Assembly (NCBI RefSeq): GCF_000167355.1 | Contig: NZ_AAEW02000003.1 | Coordinates: forward strand, 1-64,000 | Length of the DNA: 64,000 nucleotides | Source: Desulfuromonas acetoxidans DSM 684 | Lineage (GTDB): Bacteria > Desulfobacterota > Desulfuromonadia > Desulfuromonadales > Desulfuromonadaceae | Reading direction: 5' to 3' | In this document: piece after piece, positions 1 through 9,988 of the stretch | Numbering within the stretch: position 1 is the stretch's first letter | How the letters are laid out: each line of letters starts with the position of its first letter | Position numbers and translations under genes: made by a program | The notes under the pieces: generated by a model | The model's input: the letters and a program-made list of their open reading frames with translations, nothing else | Databases searched by the model: none | Told to the model about the DNA's origin: nothing

Positions 1-50
1 CCTCTCATCTATTAAAATCTGCGTACTGTACGGGGCTCACAGAAGCACGA

Positions 51-79
51 AACATAGCCGATTCAAGGATGTTCGTCAA
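51..79 (-). promoter_or_regulatory. Probable sigma-70 promoter reading out of the window
   Basis: On the minus strand there is a TTGACG box at 79-74, a 17-base spacer and a TATGTT box at 56-51. The -35 box overlaps the truA stop codon. It would drive a gene beyond the left edge. Seen in sequence; activity is inferred. Confidence 0.4.
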
Positions 80-831
80 GTGATTTCAATATTTTTTTCA
101 TACCAGACCTGCATCAGACACAAGCCCTGTGCAGGCGCAGTCAAACCGGCCCGACAGCGCTGCCCCGAGGCTAGGATTTCGGCAAGTTGACCAGCAGTTA
201 ACTTAGCTCGTCCCACCTCGACCAAACTGCCGACAATGATGCGCACCATGTTCTTTAAAAAACCACTGCCACGCACATCAATGATCAACTCATCGCCCTC
301 GTCAATAAGCAACACCTCAAACAGGGTTCGCTGTGTTGTTGCTGCAGCACAGCCTGACGCTTGAAACGCGGCAAAATCATGTGTGCCGACAAGAGCATCC
401 GCAGCCTGTGTCATCGCCTCAACATCCAGGCCACCAGCAACATGCCAACTGGTTAAACGGTGCAAAGGCGATCGAATCCGTCCCCGATAGAGCCGATAAC
501 GGTACCATTTGCCCTGTGCATCAAAGCGGGCATGAAAATCATCGGCAACCCGACAGACCTGACGAACCACGATATCCTGCGGCAAAAAACGGTTGACCCC
601 TTCGCGGTAAGCGGACAAAGGCAGCAGGGTCTCGACATCGAAATGAGCCTTCATGTCAATTGCGTGAACTCCTGCATCCGTCCGTCCGGATGAATACACC
701 CGAACTGAAGCGCCGATCACCTGTGCAAGAGCCGATTCAATCTGTTCCTGCACCGTCTGAGCATTGGGCTGCACTTGCCAGCCCCCATAGGAGGTGCCGT
801 CGTATTCAACAGTGAGACACAAGCGCGGCAT
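76..831 (-). CDS. truA: tRNA pseudouridine(38-40) synthase TruA
   Basis: TruA converts uridines 38-40 in the anticodon arm of many tRNAs to pseudouridine. The 251-residue protein has the usual family length. It opens with the conserved V-E-Y-D-G-T-x-Y-x-G-W-Q block and carries the catalytic motif GRTDAGVHA, with the nucleophilic Asp at residue 52. It is the last gene of a minus-strand run with the two asd-like genes; its start lies only 6 bases after the stop of the upstream asd paralogue, which suggests cotranscription. Assignment is secure by motif and length. Confidence 0.95.
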   Translation of the reverse strand: MPRLCLTVEYDGTSYGGWQVQPNAQTVQEQIESALAQVIGASVRVYSSGRTDAGVHAIDMKAHFDVETLLPLSAYREGVNRFLPQDIVVRQVCRVADDFHARFDAQGKWYRYRLYRGRIRSPLHRLTSWHVAGGLDVEAMTQAADALVGTHDFAAFQASGCAAATTQRTLFEVLLIDEGDELIIDVRGSGFLKNMVRIIVGSLVEVGRAKLTAGQLAEILASGQRCRAGLTAPAQGLCLMQVWYEKNIEIT

Positions 832-837
832 AGCTAC

Positions 838-1845
838 TTAATTTCTCCACGCCTGCTCAACCATCTGAACCATATTGACAGCCGTCCCCTTACGTAAATT
901 GTCCATAGCGACAAACACCTGAAAGGCCGTGGACGCATCATTGGCTGGCCGCAAGCGACCAACCTGAACATCATCCACCCCCGCTGAATCAATCGGCATG
1001 GGATATTCTCCCTGCGACGCATCATCCAGCAACTCAATCCCTGGCGCATCGGTGAGGGCCTGCTCAAGACAATTCACGTCTACAGATTGGTCAAATTCAA
1101 CATAAAGACTCGCACAATCACCGTAAAAAACCGGCACGCGCATCGCGGTTAAAGCAACCTCAAGCCTGTCATTTCCCAGCAAGTGAAGGAGTTCCATCTG
1201 CACCCGCTGTTCATGATCCGTTTCTCGCCCTTCACCAAACGTCCCAACCTGCGGCACGCAATTGAACGCCATTTGGTGGGGAAAACAACCTTTCTTTGCC
1301 GGACGGCCGTTAAGCAACTCACCGCACTGTTTGCGCAGGTCGTCCACCCCTTTGATGCCACAACCTGAAACCGATTCAAAGGTGGTAATGACCACTTTTT
1401 TCAGCGCCACACAAGACGCCAGTTGCGCCAAAGGCAAAGCCAACATCGTTGTTACACTGGCAGGATTGGATAAGACACGATGCTTGGCGCGGTCCAGACT
1501 AGCACCATTGATCTCCGGAACCACCAGAGTTGCCGCCTCTCGCGCTATCCACGGTGCAGTTGCATCAACACATAATGCACCGGCCTGCTTGGCACGCGGC
1601 AGGAATTCTTCCGAAACACTTTGCGTAGCACAGAAAAAAGCCACATCAACATCAATAAAGGAATCCTTGTCAAGAGCCTGAACCGCGACCGGCTCATCAC
1701 AAAAGTCGATGAAATCACCGACAGAGTTTTCCGAGGCATACAAGCGCAAATTCCGCACTGGGAATTCCCGTTCTTCCAACACCTCAATCAACTGGCGACC
1801 AACAGCTCCTGTCGCTCCAACTACAGCAATCGTTAAAGGGATCAT
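838..1845 (-). CDS. Aspartate-semialdehyde dehydrogenase paralogue lacking catalytic residues (USG-1-like)
   Basis: The 335-residue protein has the N-terminal NAD(P)-binding motif GATGAVG (residues 10-16) and the overall layout of aspartate-semialdehyde dehydrogenase. The family motif N-P-x-C reads NPAS here, so the nucleophilic Cys is Ser130. The substrate-binding/catalytic His that normally follows R-V-P-V is Asp243 (motif MRVPVFYGD). A true asd with both residues lies directly upstream. This resembles the USG-1 type of inactive paralogue found in other proteobacteria. I chose the ATG at 1845 because GGAG lies a few bases upstream; an in-frame start at 1869 has weaker support. The function is unknown, and dehydrogenase activity is unlikely. 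Confidence 0.85.
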   Translation of the reverse strand: MIPLTIAVVGATGAVGRQLIEVLEEREFPVRNLRLYASENSVGDFIDFCDEPVAVQALDKDSFIDVDVAFFCATQSVSEEFLPRAKQAGALCVDATAPWIAREAATLVVPEINGASLDRAKHRVLSNPASVTTMLALPLAQLASCVALKKVVITTFESVSGCGIKGVDDLRKQCGELLNGRPAKKGCFPHQMAFNCVPQVGTFGEGRETDHEQRVQMELLHLLGNDRLEVALTAMRVPVFYGDCASLYVEFDQSVDVNCLEQALTDAPGIELLDDASQGEYPMPIDSAGVDDVQVGRLRPANDASTAFQVFVAMDNLRKGTAVNMVQMVEQAWRN

Positions 1846-1937
1846 GACGCACTCCTGAAAAAACAACATGGCCCGCCCACATCAGTGCAGACGAACCATG
1901 TCATTGTGTCACAAACGTAATCGCTTTGAGCGATTTT

Positions 1938-3035
1938 TTATTTTTCCAGCAAGATTTGCAACATGCGGCGCAGAGGCTCAGCCGCCCCCCACAGAAGTTG
2001 ATCACCGCAGGTAAATGCAGAAAGGTACTGCGGCCCCATCTTCATTTTACGCACCCGGCCAACCGGAACGGTCAAGGTACCGGAAACGGCTGCAGGAGTC
2101 AGTTGTTGTAACGTCTGCTCTTTGAAGTTGGGAACCAATTGCACCCAGTCATTATCATTGGCGATCAGCCTCTCAATCTCCTCGATGGGGAGATCCTTAT
2201 TCAGCTTAATCGTCAACGCTTGGCTGTGACAACGCATGGCTCCAATACGCACACAAATCCCATCGATGGGGATTGGACTTTCAGCAGCCAGGATCTTATT
2301 GGTTTCCGCATAGCCCTTCCACTCTTCACGACTTTGACCATCTTCCACTTCACGATCAATCCACGGCAACACACTGCCAGCCAAAGCATGGCCAAATTCC
2401 GAAGTCGGCAATTGATCACTGCGCAGCATCTCGGTCACTTTTTTGTCAATATCAAGGATTGCTGAAGAAGGATCAGCCAGTAAGTCGGCGACAGAATCTT
2501 CCAGCACACCCATCTGTCCAAGCAATTCGCGCATATTGGGCGCACCGGCACCGGATGCCGCCTGATAGGTCATGGAAGACACCCATTCGACCAAACCGGC
2601 ACGGAACAGCCCTCCGATAGCCATCAGCATCAGGCTAACGGTGCAATTACCGCCAATAAAGTCCTTCTGACCAGCAGCCAATGCTTTATCAATCACCTGA
2701 CGGTTCACCGGATCAAGGACGATGACAGCATCATCAACCATGCGCAATGAGCTGGCCGCATCAATCCAATAGCCCTGCCAGCCGGCTTCACGCAGAGGGC
2801 CGTGCACAGCCTTGGTGTAATCGCCCCCTTGGCAGGTCACAACGGCATCCAAGGTTTTAAGCTCGGCAATATCGGTGGCATCCTTGAGCGTTCCCGCCCC
2901 CATAGGAGCATCTTGCCCCACCTGCGAGGTGGAGAAAAAGACCGGCTCAATCCCGTTGAAATCATTTTCCTCCTGCATACGCTGCAGAAGCACAGAACCA
3001 ACCATACCGCGCCAACCGATAAATCCGACTTTCAT
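1938..3035 (-). CDS. asd: Aspartate-semialdehyde dehydrogenase
   Basis: Asd reduces aspartyl-4-phosphate to aspartate semialdehyde with NADPH, the branch point to lysine/diaminopimelate, threonine and methionine. The 365-residue protein is of the E. coli AsdA type: it begins [16 protein letters not shown], has the active-site Cys131 in [11 protein letters not shown], the block [18 protein letters not shown], and the His in [12 protein letters not shown]. It lies 50 bases downstream of leuB and 92 bases upstream of the degenerate paralogue, all on the same strand, so an amino-acid operon running on to truA is likely. Confidence 0.96.
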   Translation of the reverse strand: MKVGFIGWRGMVGSVLLQRMQEENDFNGIEPVFFSTSQVGQDAPMGAGTLKDATDIAELKTLDAVVTCQGGDYTKAVHGPLREAGWQGYWIDAASSLRMVDDAVIVLDPVNRQVIDKALAAGQKDFIGGNCTVSLMLMAIGGLFRAGLVEWVSSMTYQAASGAGAPNMRELLGQMGVLEDSVADLLADPSSAILDIDKKVTEMLRSDQLPTSEFGHALAGSVLPWIDREVEDGQSREEWKGYAETNKILAAESPIPIDGICVRIGAMRCHSQALTIKLNKDLPIEEIERLIANDNDWVQLVPNFKEQTLQQLTPAAVSGTLTVPVGRVRKMKMGPQYLSAFTCGDQLLWGAAEPLRRMLQILLEK

Positions 3036-3085
3036 CCTTTTGTTCCTTTACTGAAAAAACATCGTTGTTTTAAAATATTGCAGCG

Positions 3086-4177
3086 CTAAAGCGCCGCAAC
3101 AATGGCATCACCCATCTCGCAGGTGTTTAATTTCTTTTCATCACTGGTCCCCTGGTAGATATCACCAGTACGGTAGCCCTGATTAAGCACCGTTTCTACG
3201 GCTTTATCAATAGCATCCGCTGCATCGCCCATGGAGAACGAGTAGCGCAGCATCATCGATGCAGACAAAATTTGAGCAATGGGGTTCGCAATCCCCTGAC
3301 CTGCGATATCCGGAGCACTGCCGCCTGACGGCTCATACATACCGAAGGAACCTTCCGCCAGCGAAGCGGACGGTAACATCCCCAGAGAACCGGTCAACAT
3401 GGCAGCTTCATCGGAAATGATATCGCCAAACATATTCCCGCACAACATGACATCAAATTGCTTTGGCCAGCGCACCAGCTGCATGGCCGCATTATCAACA
3501 TACATATGTGACAGCTCAACATCAGGGTAATCTTTGGCGACACGCTCCACCACTTCACGCCAGACAACAGATGTTGACAGGACGTTCGCCTTGTCAATGC
3601 TGCACACTTTACTGCCACGCTTACGCGCCACATCAAAAGCTACACGCGTGATCCGCTCAATCTCCGGCTCGGTGTACATCATGGTGTCAAAACCACGCTT
3701 GACGCCATCAACCGTTTCAACCCCCTTGGGTTCAGAGAAGTAAATGCCGCCGGTCAGCTCACGCACAACCAGGATATTAAAACCACCTTCGATCACTTCT
3801 TCCTTCAAAGAAGAGCTGCCGGTCAATGCTGGGAAGATGATCGCCGGACGAAGATTGCAAAACAGACCGAAAATCTTACGCAACGGCAACAGTGCGCCGC
3901 GTTCTGGTTGCTCATCCGGAGGCAGGGTTTCCCACTTCGGGCCACCAACGCTGCCAAACAGGATGGCATCGGACTGCCGACAGGTTTCCACAGTTTTTTC
4001 GGGCAGAGCCTTGCCATCATTATCAATACCGGCACCGCCGACATTGGCCATGGTCTTGTCAAAAGACACATCGTATTTTTTCTCAATGGCATCAAGAACC
4101 TTGATTGCCTCAGCCATCACCTCGGGACCAATACCGTCACCGGGAAGAACCGCTACCTTAAATGTTTGCGTTGCCAT
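3086..4177 (-). CDS. leuB: 3-isopropylmalate dehydrogenase
   Basis: LeuB oxidises and decarboxylates 3-isopropylmalate to 2-oxoisocaproate, the third dedicated step of leucine synthesis, using NAD. The 363-residue protein shows the start [17 protein letters not shown], the substrate-binding Arg region ([15 protein letters not shown]) and the metal/cofactor motif [29 protein letters not shown] ribosome binding site precedes the ATG. It is separated from leuD by a terminator and has its own consensus-like promoter, so it may be regulated apart from the T-box-controlled leuA. Confidence 0.97.
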   Translation of the reverse strand: MATQTFKVAVLPGDGIGPEVMAEAIKVLDAIEKKYDVSFDKTMANVGGAGIDNDGKALPEKTVETCRQSDAILFGSVGGPKWETLPPDEQPERGALLPLRKIFGLFCNLRPAIIFPALTGSSSLKEEVIEGGFNILVVRELTGGIYFSEPKGVETVDGVKRGFDTMMYTEPEIERITRVAFDVARKRGSKVCSIDKANVLSTSVVWREVVERVAKDYPDVELSHMYVDNAAMQLVRWPKQFDVMLCGNMFGDIISDEAAMLTGSLGMLPSASLAEGSFGMYEPSGGSAPDIAGQGIANPIAQILSASMMLRYSFSMGDAADAIDKAVETVLNQGYRTGDIYQGTSDEKKLNTCEMGDAIVAAL

Positions 4178-4280
4178 AGTTGTCTCTCCTCCTCACCTTT
4201 CATTTGAGGCACCATTGCTTAAGCCATGCGAGCACAGCCTGCCGATTCAATGCGTCCGGTACCGTCATAAAAGTGTCATT

Positions 4281-4310
4281 ACTATAGAAATCGGCTCAAA
4301 TAATTGTCAA
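4281..4310 (-). promoter_or_regulatory. Promoter upstream of leuB
   Basis: The minus strand carries a perfect TTGACA at 4310-4305, an 18-base spacer and TATAGT at 4286-4281. This lies about 100 bases upstream of the leuB start and downstream of the leuD terminator, so a leuB-asd-truA transcript is likely. Inferred from consensus only. Confidence 0.6.
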
Positions 4311-4400
4311 ACAGTTTTGTCATTAATCAGCTCAAAACGCACCTACATGTGCCACAAACGTCACACATAATGAGCCAAACGAGACACATAGCCTTACATA

Positions 4401-4429
4401 AAAAAGGGCTGGAGAACTCCAGCCCTTTT
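4401..4429 (-). terminator. Terminator after leuD
   Basis: The inverted repeat AAAAGGGCTGGA / TCCAGCCCTTTT has a 4-base loop and ends in a U run on the minus strand. It sits 58 bases past the leuD stop and is symmetrical enough to work both ways. Confidence 0.8.
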
Positions 4430-4486
4430 CAACAAACAGTTCGGCTGGACACAGCTGAATAATCTCAGAAATGCCCACTCGTTGAA

Positions 4487-5017
4487 TTAATAGCGTTCGT
4501 CAGCAAATTCAACCCAGCCACCGGCCTTAACCAGAGCTTTGTCAAATTCAGAGATTTCAAAATTAAACATCTTCTCCTGACCGGCACTACATGCCTTAAT
4601 TTTCTGACCGTCAACATCAACGTCAATCGTCACCTGACCTGACTTGGCCAGCTCAAACAACAGATCAATATCCGACTTAGGCAATTCAATGGCCAGCATA
4701 CCACCGTTAAACATATTTTGACGGAAGATACGCGCATAACCTTCAGCTATGATCGTATGAACATCATTGACCTCGAACACCCAGGGCGCATGCTCACGAG
4801 ATGAACCACAACCAAAGTTTTGCCGTGAAACCACAACACGTGCATTTTTCAGCGCTTCACCCTTCGGATCAAAACCATCCAACTTGAGATCCTCAAGCAT
4901 ATACGGCTTCAAGGCATCCTTAGTGACTTCGGTCAGATACTTGGCCGGAATAATTTCGTCGGTATTAATATCAGAACGATCGAGAAAGATCGCCGGACCT
5001 TTAAAGATTTTTTCCAT
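4487..5017 (-). CDS. leuD: 3-isopropylmalate dehydratase small subunit
   Basis: LeuD pairs with LeuC to isomerise 2-isopropylmalate to 3-isopropylmalate. The 176-residue protein has the swivelling-domain motifs FLDRSDINTDEIIPAKYL near the N-terminus and FGCGSSREHAPW near residue 70. Its length fits the short LeuD2/homoaconitase-like type. It starts 23 bases after the leuC stop, so the two subunits should be translated from one message. A terminator follows. Confidence 0.95.
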   Translation of the reverse strand: MEKIFKGPAIFLDRSDINTDEIIPAKYLTEVTKDALKPYMLEDLKLDGFDPKGEALKNARVVVSRQNFGCGSSREHAPWVFEVNDVHTIIAEGYARIFRQNMFNGGMLAIELPKSDIDLLFELAKSGQVTIDVDVDGQKIKACSAGQEKMFNFEISEFDKALVKAGGWVEFADERY

Positions 5018-5040
5018 AACTGCGCTTTCCTTTCGTTCGT

Positions 5041-6324
5041 CTATTTCAATGTCCGTGCATCGGTGATTTTACCGGTAATAGCCGTTGCTGCAGCTGTTGC
5101 CGGACTCATCAGATGGACCATACCGCCCTTGCCCATGCGGCCATTGAAGTTACGGTTACTGGTAGAAGCACAGACCTCCCCTTCAGCCAATACGCCGTTA
5201 CTCATCCCGAGACAGGCACCGCAGGTTGGATTGGTGACACAGAAGCCGGCATCCATAAAAATTTGGATAATCCCTTCAGCCAAAGCATCACGGAAAATCT
5301 TCGGCGTTGCCGGAGAAACAATGCCACGGACAGTATCCGCAATTCGCCGGCCCTTTAAAATCGCTGCCGCCTCGCGCAAATCTTCAATACGGCCATTGGT
5401 ACAGGTGCCGATATAGATCTGATCAACAGGAGCGCCTGCCATTTCAGACACCGGTTTCACACAGTCAGGCTTGTAGCCATAGGTCACATGGGGCTCAAGG
5501 GTCGAGATATTGAAATCCAGCACCTGATCATAACTGGCATCCGCATCAGAATGCCATTTTTTGAAGTCCGCAGCCGCCGCAGCTTTATCAGCATACTCAT
5601 CCTGGATAAACGGCCACAGATAATCCACGGTCACCTCATCCGGCATACAGATACCACAGGTGCCCCCGGCCTCAATCGCCATATTACACAGAGTCATGCG
5701 TGACTCCATACTCATGGCATCCACCACGGGTCCGGCAAACTCAATCACCCGGTCAGTGGCGCCATTGACGCCCAACTGGCCGATCACGTAGAGAATAACA
5801 TCCTTGGCAAAAACGCCATCAGACAAGGCGCCATTGAGATTCACGCGAATGGTCGCAGGCTCACGAAACGCACAAACACCCTTGAGAATCCCCACTTCCA
5901 GGTCAGTGGTACCAACACCAGCGGCAAACGCACCGAACGCCCCATGGGTACAGGTGTGGCTATCGCCCATGATGGCGGTAAAGCCGGGACGGATGAACCC
6001 TTTTTCAGGAAACAGGGCATGGCAAACACCGTTGTGGCCGACATCAAAAAAGTCGGTGATTTCATGACGACGCGCCCAATCGCGCAGCATCTTCGCCTGA
6101 ATGGCTGTTTTGGTATCTTTGGACGGAGTGACATGATCGATCACCGCCTTGATTTTTTCCTTGTCAAAAACCCGATCCTTACCGCGCCATTCCAGATCTG
6201 CTATAGCGATCGGGGTAGTGATCTCATGACACAACACACGGTCCAGATCCAGAACTTTTGTTCCGGAAAACGGCTCATCACGCAGATGGCTCGCAAAGAT
6301 TTTTTCTGCAATCGTCTTTCCCAT
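5041..6324 (-). CDS. leuC: 3-isopropylmalate dehydratase large subunit
   Basis: LeuC is the [4Fe-4S] aconitase-family subunit of isopropylmalate isomerase. The 427-residue protein shows the cluster ligands in YIGTCTNGRIEDL and NPTCGACLG, and the N-terminal region GDSHTCTHGAFGAFA. Its length and sequence style match the LeuC2/HacA group, consistent with the short LeuD partner just downstream. AGGAG precedes the ATG. It is separated from leuA by 160 bases with a terminator, so read-through or a separate promoter must supply it. Confidence 0.95.
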   Translation of the reverse strand: MGKTIAEKIFASHLRDEPFSGTKVLDLDRVLCHEITTPIAIADLEWRGKDRVFDKEKIKAVIDHVTPSKDTKTAIQAKMLRDWARRHEITDFFDVGHNGVCHALFPEKGFIRPGFTAIMGDSHTCTHGAFGAFAAGVGTTDLEVGILKGVCAFREPATIRVNLNGALSDGVFAKDVILYVIGQLGVNGATDRVIEFAGPVVDAMSMESRMTLCNMAIEAGGTCGICMPDEVTVDYLWPFIQDEYADKAAAAADFKKWHSDADASYDQVLDFNISTLEPHVTYGYKPDCVKPVSEMAGAPVDQIYIGTCTNGRIEDLREAAAILKGRRIADTVRGIVSPATPKIFRDALAEGIIQIFMDAGFCVTNPTCGACLGMSNGVLAEGEVCASTSNRNFNGRMGKGGMVHLMSPATAAATAITGKITDARTLK

Positions 6325-6428
6325 AATCTCTCCTTCACTCTATCTTTTACACGATCAATCGTGTCAGCACAAAACAGTCTGCCGACAAATCCCTATAACA
6401 GCGTAAACAGCAACGCACACCATACAGC

Positions 6429-6456
6429 AAAACGGGACGCCTGAACAGCGCCCCGT
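6429..6456 (-). terminator. Probable terminator after leuA
   Basis: On the minus strand a 9-bp stem (ACGGGGCGC paired with GCGTCCCGT, one G-U pair) with a 7-base loop is followed by TTTT. It lies about 30 bases downstream of the leuA stop, between leuA and leuC. Confidence 0.6.
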
Positions 6457-6484
6457 GATGCCAGCCTGTATTTTTACACCGATT

Positions 6485-8023
6485 CTACAGATCTACCGGT
6501 GTGCGTTTTTGCAACGAAGCAATCTTGTTCAGAGCGTTGATATAAGCCTTGGCAGCCGCAACAATAATATCAGGGTGAGCCCCCTGTCCTAATTGCTCAC
6601 GACCTTGCTCTTCCAAACGCACTGTACACTCGCCCTGAGCATCTGTACCGCCGGTAATAGCGCCCACTGAAAAATGCAACAGCCGCACATCACAGCCGGA
6701 GAGATCTTTGATCGCTTTGAAGGTTGCGTCAACCGGACCGTCACCAATCACAGCCGTCTTGCATATTTCACCATCCACTTCCATTTGAACCGTTGCCGTC
6801 GGTGCGGCAAAGGAACCAGATGACACATTCATCTGCAACAACTTGTAACGCTCGGGAACGCGGATAATCTCATCGGCAACAATCGCATCAAGGTCTTCAT
6901 CAAAGATCTCTTTTTTCACATCAGCCAACGCCTTGAAGCGGACAAAAGCTTTCTCAATATCCTCTTTGGACAGATCGTAGCCAAGGCTTTCCAAACGCTG
7001 AATAAATGCGTGGCGACCGGAGTGCTTGCCGAGAACCAACTTATTTTGATTGAGACCGATGGATTCCGGCGTCATGATCTCATACGTCGATTTCTCCATC
7101 AGCACACCATGCTGGTGAATTCCAGCTTCATGGGCAAATGCGTTAGCACCGACAATCGCCTTATTCGGTTGCACAACGATCCCGGTAATAGTCGTCAGCA
7201 AACGGCTGGTGGCATAGATGTGTTCGGTAACCACATCGGTCTTATAGGGCATGATATCCTGACGTGTCTTAAGCCCCATCACCACTTCCTCTAAAGAACA
7301 GTTACCGGCCCGCTCGCCAATTCCGTTCACAGTACACTCCACCTGCCCCGCCCCGGCGCGGATAGCGGCCAGAGAGTTAGCGACAGACAAACCGAGATCA
7401 TTATGGCAGTGAACTGAGATCACCGCCCTTTCAATATTCGGCACATTCTCCTTCAGATAGCGGATAATGTCATAGTATTCATTGGGCATGGTGTAGCCGA
7501 CTGTATCGGGGATGTTCACGGTAGTGGCACCGGCATCAATCACCGCCTCGACAATCCGTGCCAGAAATGGCAACCGGGTACGAACCGCATCTTCGGCGGA
7601 AAATTCAACATTAGGCGTATAGCCGGCAGCACGCTTAACGGCCTTAACCGCCGTTTCAACCACCTCATCCTCGGTCATTTTCAGCTTATGTTTCATATGA
7701 ATATCGCTGGTCGCGATAAACGTATGAATACGGCCACGATCACCGGCATATTTCAAAGCTTCCCAAGCGCGGTCAATATCCTTGTCGTTGGCTCGCGACA
7801 GGCCAGCAATCTGCGGTCCCTTGATGGTCTGGGCAATCTTTTTGACCGCCTCAAAATCACCTTCCGAGGCGATGGGGAAACCGGCTTCCATAACATCAAC
7901 ATTCATTTTTTCAAGCTGATGAGCGATACGCAGCTTCTCCTCAATGGTCATACTGGCACCGGGAGACTGCTCACCATCACGTAACGTGGTATCAAAAATC
8001 AAAATCTTCTTGGGTTCAGACAT
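6485..8023 (-). CDS. leuA: 2-isopropylmalate synthase
   Basis: LeuA condenses acetyl-CoA with 2-oxoisovalerate, the committed step of leucine synthesis. The 512-residue protein begins [22 protein letters not shown], with the HMGL-like active-site motif DTTLRDGEQ. It has metal-ligand motif [16 protein letters not shown] and [14 protein letters not shown], then a C-terminal leucine-feedback domain from about residue 380. The chosen ATG follows GGAGG; an in-frame extension to 8095 lacks such a site. Expression is very likely controlled by the upstream T-box leader, so by uncharged tRNA-Leu. Confidence 0.97.
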   Translation of the reverse strand: MSEPKKILIFDTTLRDGEQSPGASMTIEEKLRIAHQLEKMNVDVMEAGFPIASEGDFEAVKKIAQTIKGPQIAGLSRANDKDIDRAWEALKYAGDRGRIHTFIATSDIHMKHKLKMTEDEVVETAVKAVKRAAGYTPNVEFSAEDAVRTRLPFLARIVEAVIDAGATTVNIPDTVGYTMPNEYYDIIRYLKENVPNIERAVISVHCHNDLGLSVANSLAAIRAGAGQVECTVNGIGERAGNCSLEEVVMGLKTRQDIMPYKTDVVTEHIYATSRLLTTITGIVVQPNKAIVGANAFAHEAGIHQHGVLMEKSTYEIMTPESIGLNQNKLVLGKHSGRHAFIQRLESLGYDLSKEDIEKAFVRFKALADVKKEIFDEDLDAIVADEIIRVPERYKLLQMNVSSGSFAAPTATVQMEVDGEICKTAVIGDGPVDATFKAIKDLSGCDVRLLHFSVGAITGGTDAQGECTVRLEEQGREQLGQGAHPDIIVAAAKAYINALNKIASLQKRTPVDL

Positions 8024-8222
8024 ATTGTCCTCCTGACATAACGCCCCGGCTATAACGAACAGGGGCCTGCGTAGAATAAGGGTACAGTGTAACAAAACAA
8101 AGAGACCTGACTAGCTCACCTAGGTCGGATTCCACACAACCACCCCCTTTCCTGTAAAATTTAGCAGACGCTTCACAAAGCCCATATCTGGACCACAACA
8201 TCGACTGACTGGAGTTAAAAAC

Positions 8223-8465
8223 AAAAAAGGCTTCCCCCCCTGAATAACTTCAGGGGCGAAAGCCTGTAGCTTACGCGGTACCACCCTGTTTCGGTCCGAT
8301 CCTCAGGACCCTTAGTTAAACCCTTTACGCAGGCTCACGATCACGACTAGACTGTTTGCTTCATCGCAACGGCTCCAAGGCGAGTTCACCCTTATCCTGT
8401 ACTGGCTTTCAGCAACCGCCAGCTCTCTGAGACAGGAATAGGAGTTACTACTCCTCTTCAACGCC
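8223..8465 (-). ncRNA. T-box leader (leucine-specific) upstream of leuA
   Basis: Read on the minus strand, the leader has a stem I with the AGAGAGCTGG element, then GGTGAA-CTC-GCC followed by TGGAGC. The CTC at 8384-8382 fits a leucine specifier codon. The hallmark T-box sequence AGGGTGGTACCGCG is at 8287-8274. Next comes a terminator (8265-8223): a GC-rich hairpin (AGGCTTTCGCCCCTGA paired with TCAGGGGGGAAGCCT) and a U run. By family logic, uncharged tRNA-Leu pairs with specifier and T-box, favours the antiterminator and lets leuA be transcribed. The next gene, leuA, starts about 200 bases on. Confidence 0.93.
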
Positions 8466-8486
8466 TTTGACTAATACTTGAACTAA

Positions 8487-8515
8487 ATCATACCTGAACA
8501 ACCCAAGTCAAACAA
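8487..8515 (-). promoter_or_regulatory. Promoter for the leuA T-box leader
   Basis: Minus-strand TTGTTT at 8515-8510, a 17-base spacer and TATGAT at 8492-8487 sit just before the start of the T-box stem I. The spacing predicts a start near 8480. Inferred from consensus and position. Confidence 0.5.
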
Positions 8516-8520
8516 ACTTA

Positions 8521-8538
8521 GCGGAATTTTTTTTCCGC
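8521..8538 (-). terminator. Short hairpin after pssA
   Basis: GCGGAA and TTCCGC form a small stem about 30 bases after the pssA stop, between pssA and the leuA promoter. The U run is poor, so it is a weak terminator candidate. Confidence 0.3.
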
Positions 8539-8568
8539 GTGTCGTTTTTCAACCCGGTAAGATTAAGT

Positions 8569-9327
8569 TTAGCCCTGTGAAACTTTCTTTTCCCGACGGC
8601 GTCGCAAATAACCCATCAAAGCAAGAACCGGGCTGAACATGGTATAGGTGAGGAAAATAATAAAGAACATTACAGCAGGTTGCGCCACGATGACAATAAT
8701 CAGCACAATGGCCAGAACCAAGATACCGAACGGCCGCCGTTTATACAGTTCCGGGTCTTTAAAAGAGTAATACGGCACATTACTGACCATAAGAACAGCC
8801 AAACCATAAATCAGCACAAGAACAGAAACCATACGGATGGTTCCGGTACCACCAAGATGGTAGAACAGCAATACACAGGCCGCAACCATACTGGCCGCCG
8901 CCGGAATGGGCAAACCGATGAAATTTTTCGACTCGACCGTGCTGGCTTGAACATTGAACCGCGCCAGCCGCAAGGCACCGCAAACCACGTAGAGGAATGC
9001 AGCCAGCCAGCCGAGTTTTCCGAACGGCTGCAATGCCCAAGTGTACATTAAAACACCGGGAGCAACGCCGAAGGCGACCAGATCCGACAACGAATCGTAT
9101 TCAACACCAAACTGACTGGTGGTATTGGTCAAACGGGCTATTTTGCCATCCAAGGTATCAAAAACTGCGGAGACCAGAATGAACCAGGCTGCCACATCGT
9201 ATTTGTGGTTCATACTGGCAACAATGCCGTAAAAACCGGCAAACAAGCTTCCAGTGGTTACCAGATTGGGCAGGATATACACGCCACGGCGCACATTTTC
9301 CCGCCGGTCGCTGAACGATTTTTTCAT
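8569..9327 (-). CDS. pssA: CDP-diacylglycerol--serine O-phosphatidyltransferase
   Basis: PssA makes phosphatidylserine from CDP-diacylglycerol and serine at the inner membrane. The 252-residue protein carries the complete CDP-alcohol phosphotransferase signature DGKIARLTNTTSQFGVEYDS (D-G-x2-A-R-x8-G-x3-D) followed by the last Asp three residues on. It has about seven hydrophobic segments and a basic C-terminus. The ATG at 9327 overlaps the psd stop (ATGA), so translation of the two genes is coupled. A longer frame to 9456 runs inside psd and is not the start. Confidence 0.94.
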   Translation of the reverse strand: MKKSFSDRRENVRRGVYILPNLVTTGSLFAGFYGIVASMNHKYDVAAWFILVSAVFDTLDGKIARLTNTTSQFGVEYDSLSDLVAFGVAPGVLMYTWALQPFGKLGWLAAFLYVVCGALRLARFNVQASTVESKNFIGLPIPAAASMVAACVLLFYHLGGTGTIRMVSVLVLIYGLAVLMVSNVPYYSFKDPELYKRRPFGILVLAIVLIIVIVAQPAVMFFIIFLTYTMFSPVLALMGYLRRRREKKVSQG

Positions 9328-9971
9328 TGTAATTGTCCTATTACGGTTTCGCCACCAACACAAACGTCGCCAATTCGAAGCTCGCTTACGGTATCTTTGG
9401 GTAAATAAACATCCAGTCGTGATCCAAACCGGATCAAACCAAAACGCTGGCCACACTCAAGTACATCGCCAATCACAGGATAGGTCACAATCCTGCGGGC
9501 AATCAAGCCTGCAATTTGAACGACAACGACTTTACGCCCTGACGTTGTTTCCACCAGCATGCCTGCTTGCTCATTTTCCAGGCTTGCCTTGTCCAGTGAC
9601 GCGTTGAAGAACTGTCCTTTATTGTAAAATTGATCAACAACCTTGCCGGAACACGGCACGCGGTTGACATGAACATCTAACAGCGACATGAAAATACTGA
9701 TTTTAAGAACTTCGTCTTTACAATAACGTTCTTCGCGGACAATATCGGCAAACACCACTTTGCCGTCCGCCGGTGCCACAACAAGACCTTCACCCTGTGG
9801 TACGGTGCGGTCTGGATTACGAAAGAAATAAACAGAGAACAACGTGACCGCAAGACACAAAACCGTAATCAAACTCCAGTCAAGCAGAGCCACAACAAGG
9901 GTTACAAAGGCAAATAAGCCCACAAACGGATAGCCTTCAACAGCGATCGGCTGATTTTGATTGCGCATCAT
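9324..9971 (-). CDS. psd: Phosphatidylserine decarboxylase, short proenzyme
   Basis: Psd turns phosphatidylserine into phosphatidylethanolamine. The 215-residue protein is of the short family: two N-terminal hydrophobic segments, the motif DVHVNRVPCSG, and the self-cleavage site in RFGSRLD, where Gly-Ser is cut and the Ser becomes the pyruvoyl group. It is upstream of pssA with a 4-base overlap, so the two consecutive enzymes of PE synthesis are made together. Confidence 0.95.
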   Translation of the reverse strand: MMRNQNQPIAVEGYPFVGLFAFVTLVVALLDWSLITVLCLAVTLFSVYFFRNPDRTVPQGEGLVVAPADGKVVFADIVREERYCKDEVLKISIFMSLLDVHVNRVPCSGKVVDQFYNKGQFFNASLDKASLENEQAGMLVETTSGRKVVVVQIAGLIARRIVTYPVIGDVLECGQRFGLIRFGSRLDVYLPKDTVSELRIGDVCVGGETVIGQLQ

Positions 9972-9988
9972 CTCACCTTACATAAAAT

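Noticed and set aside
3744-4370. Plus-strand ORF of 208 codons over leuB
   Set aside because: Shadow of leuB and its promoter region with no family features.
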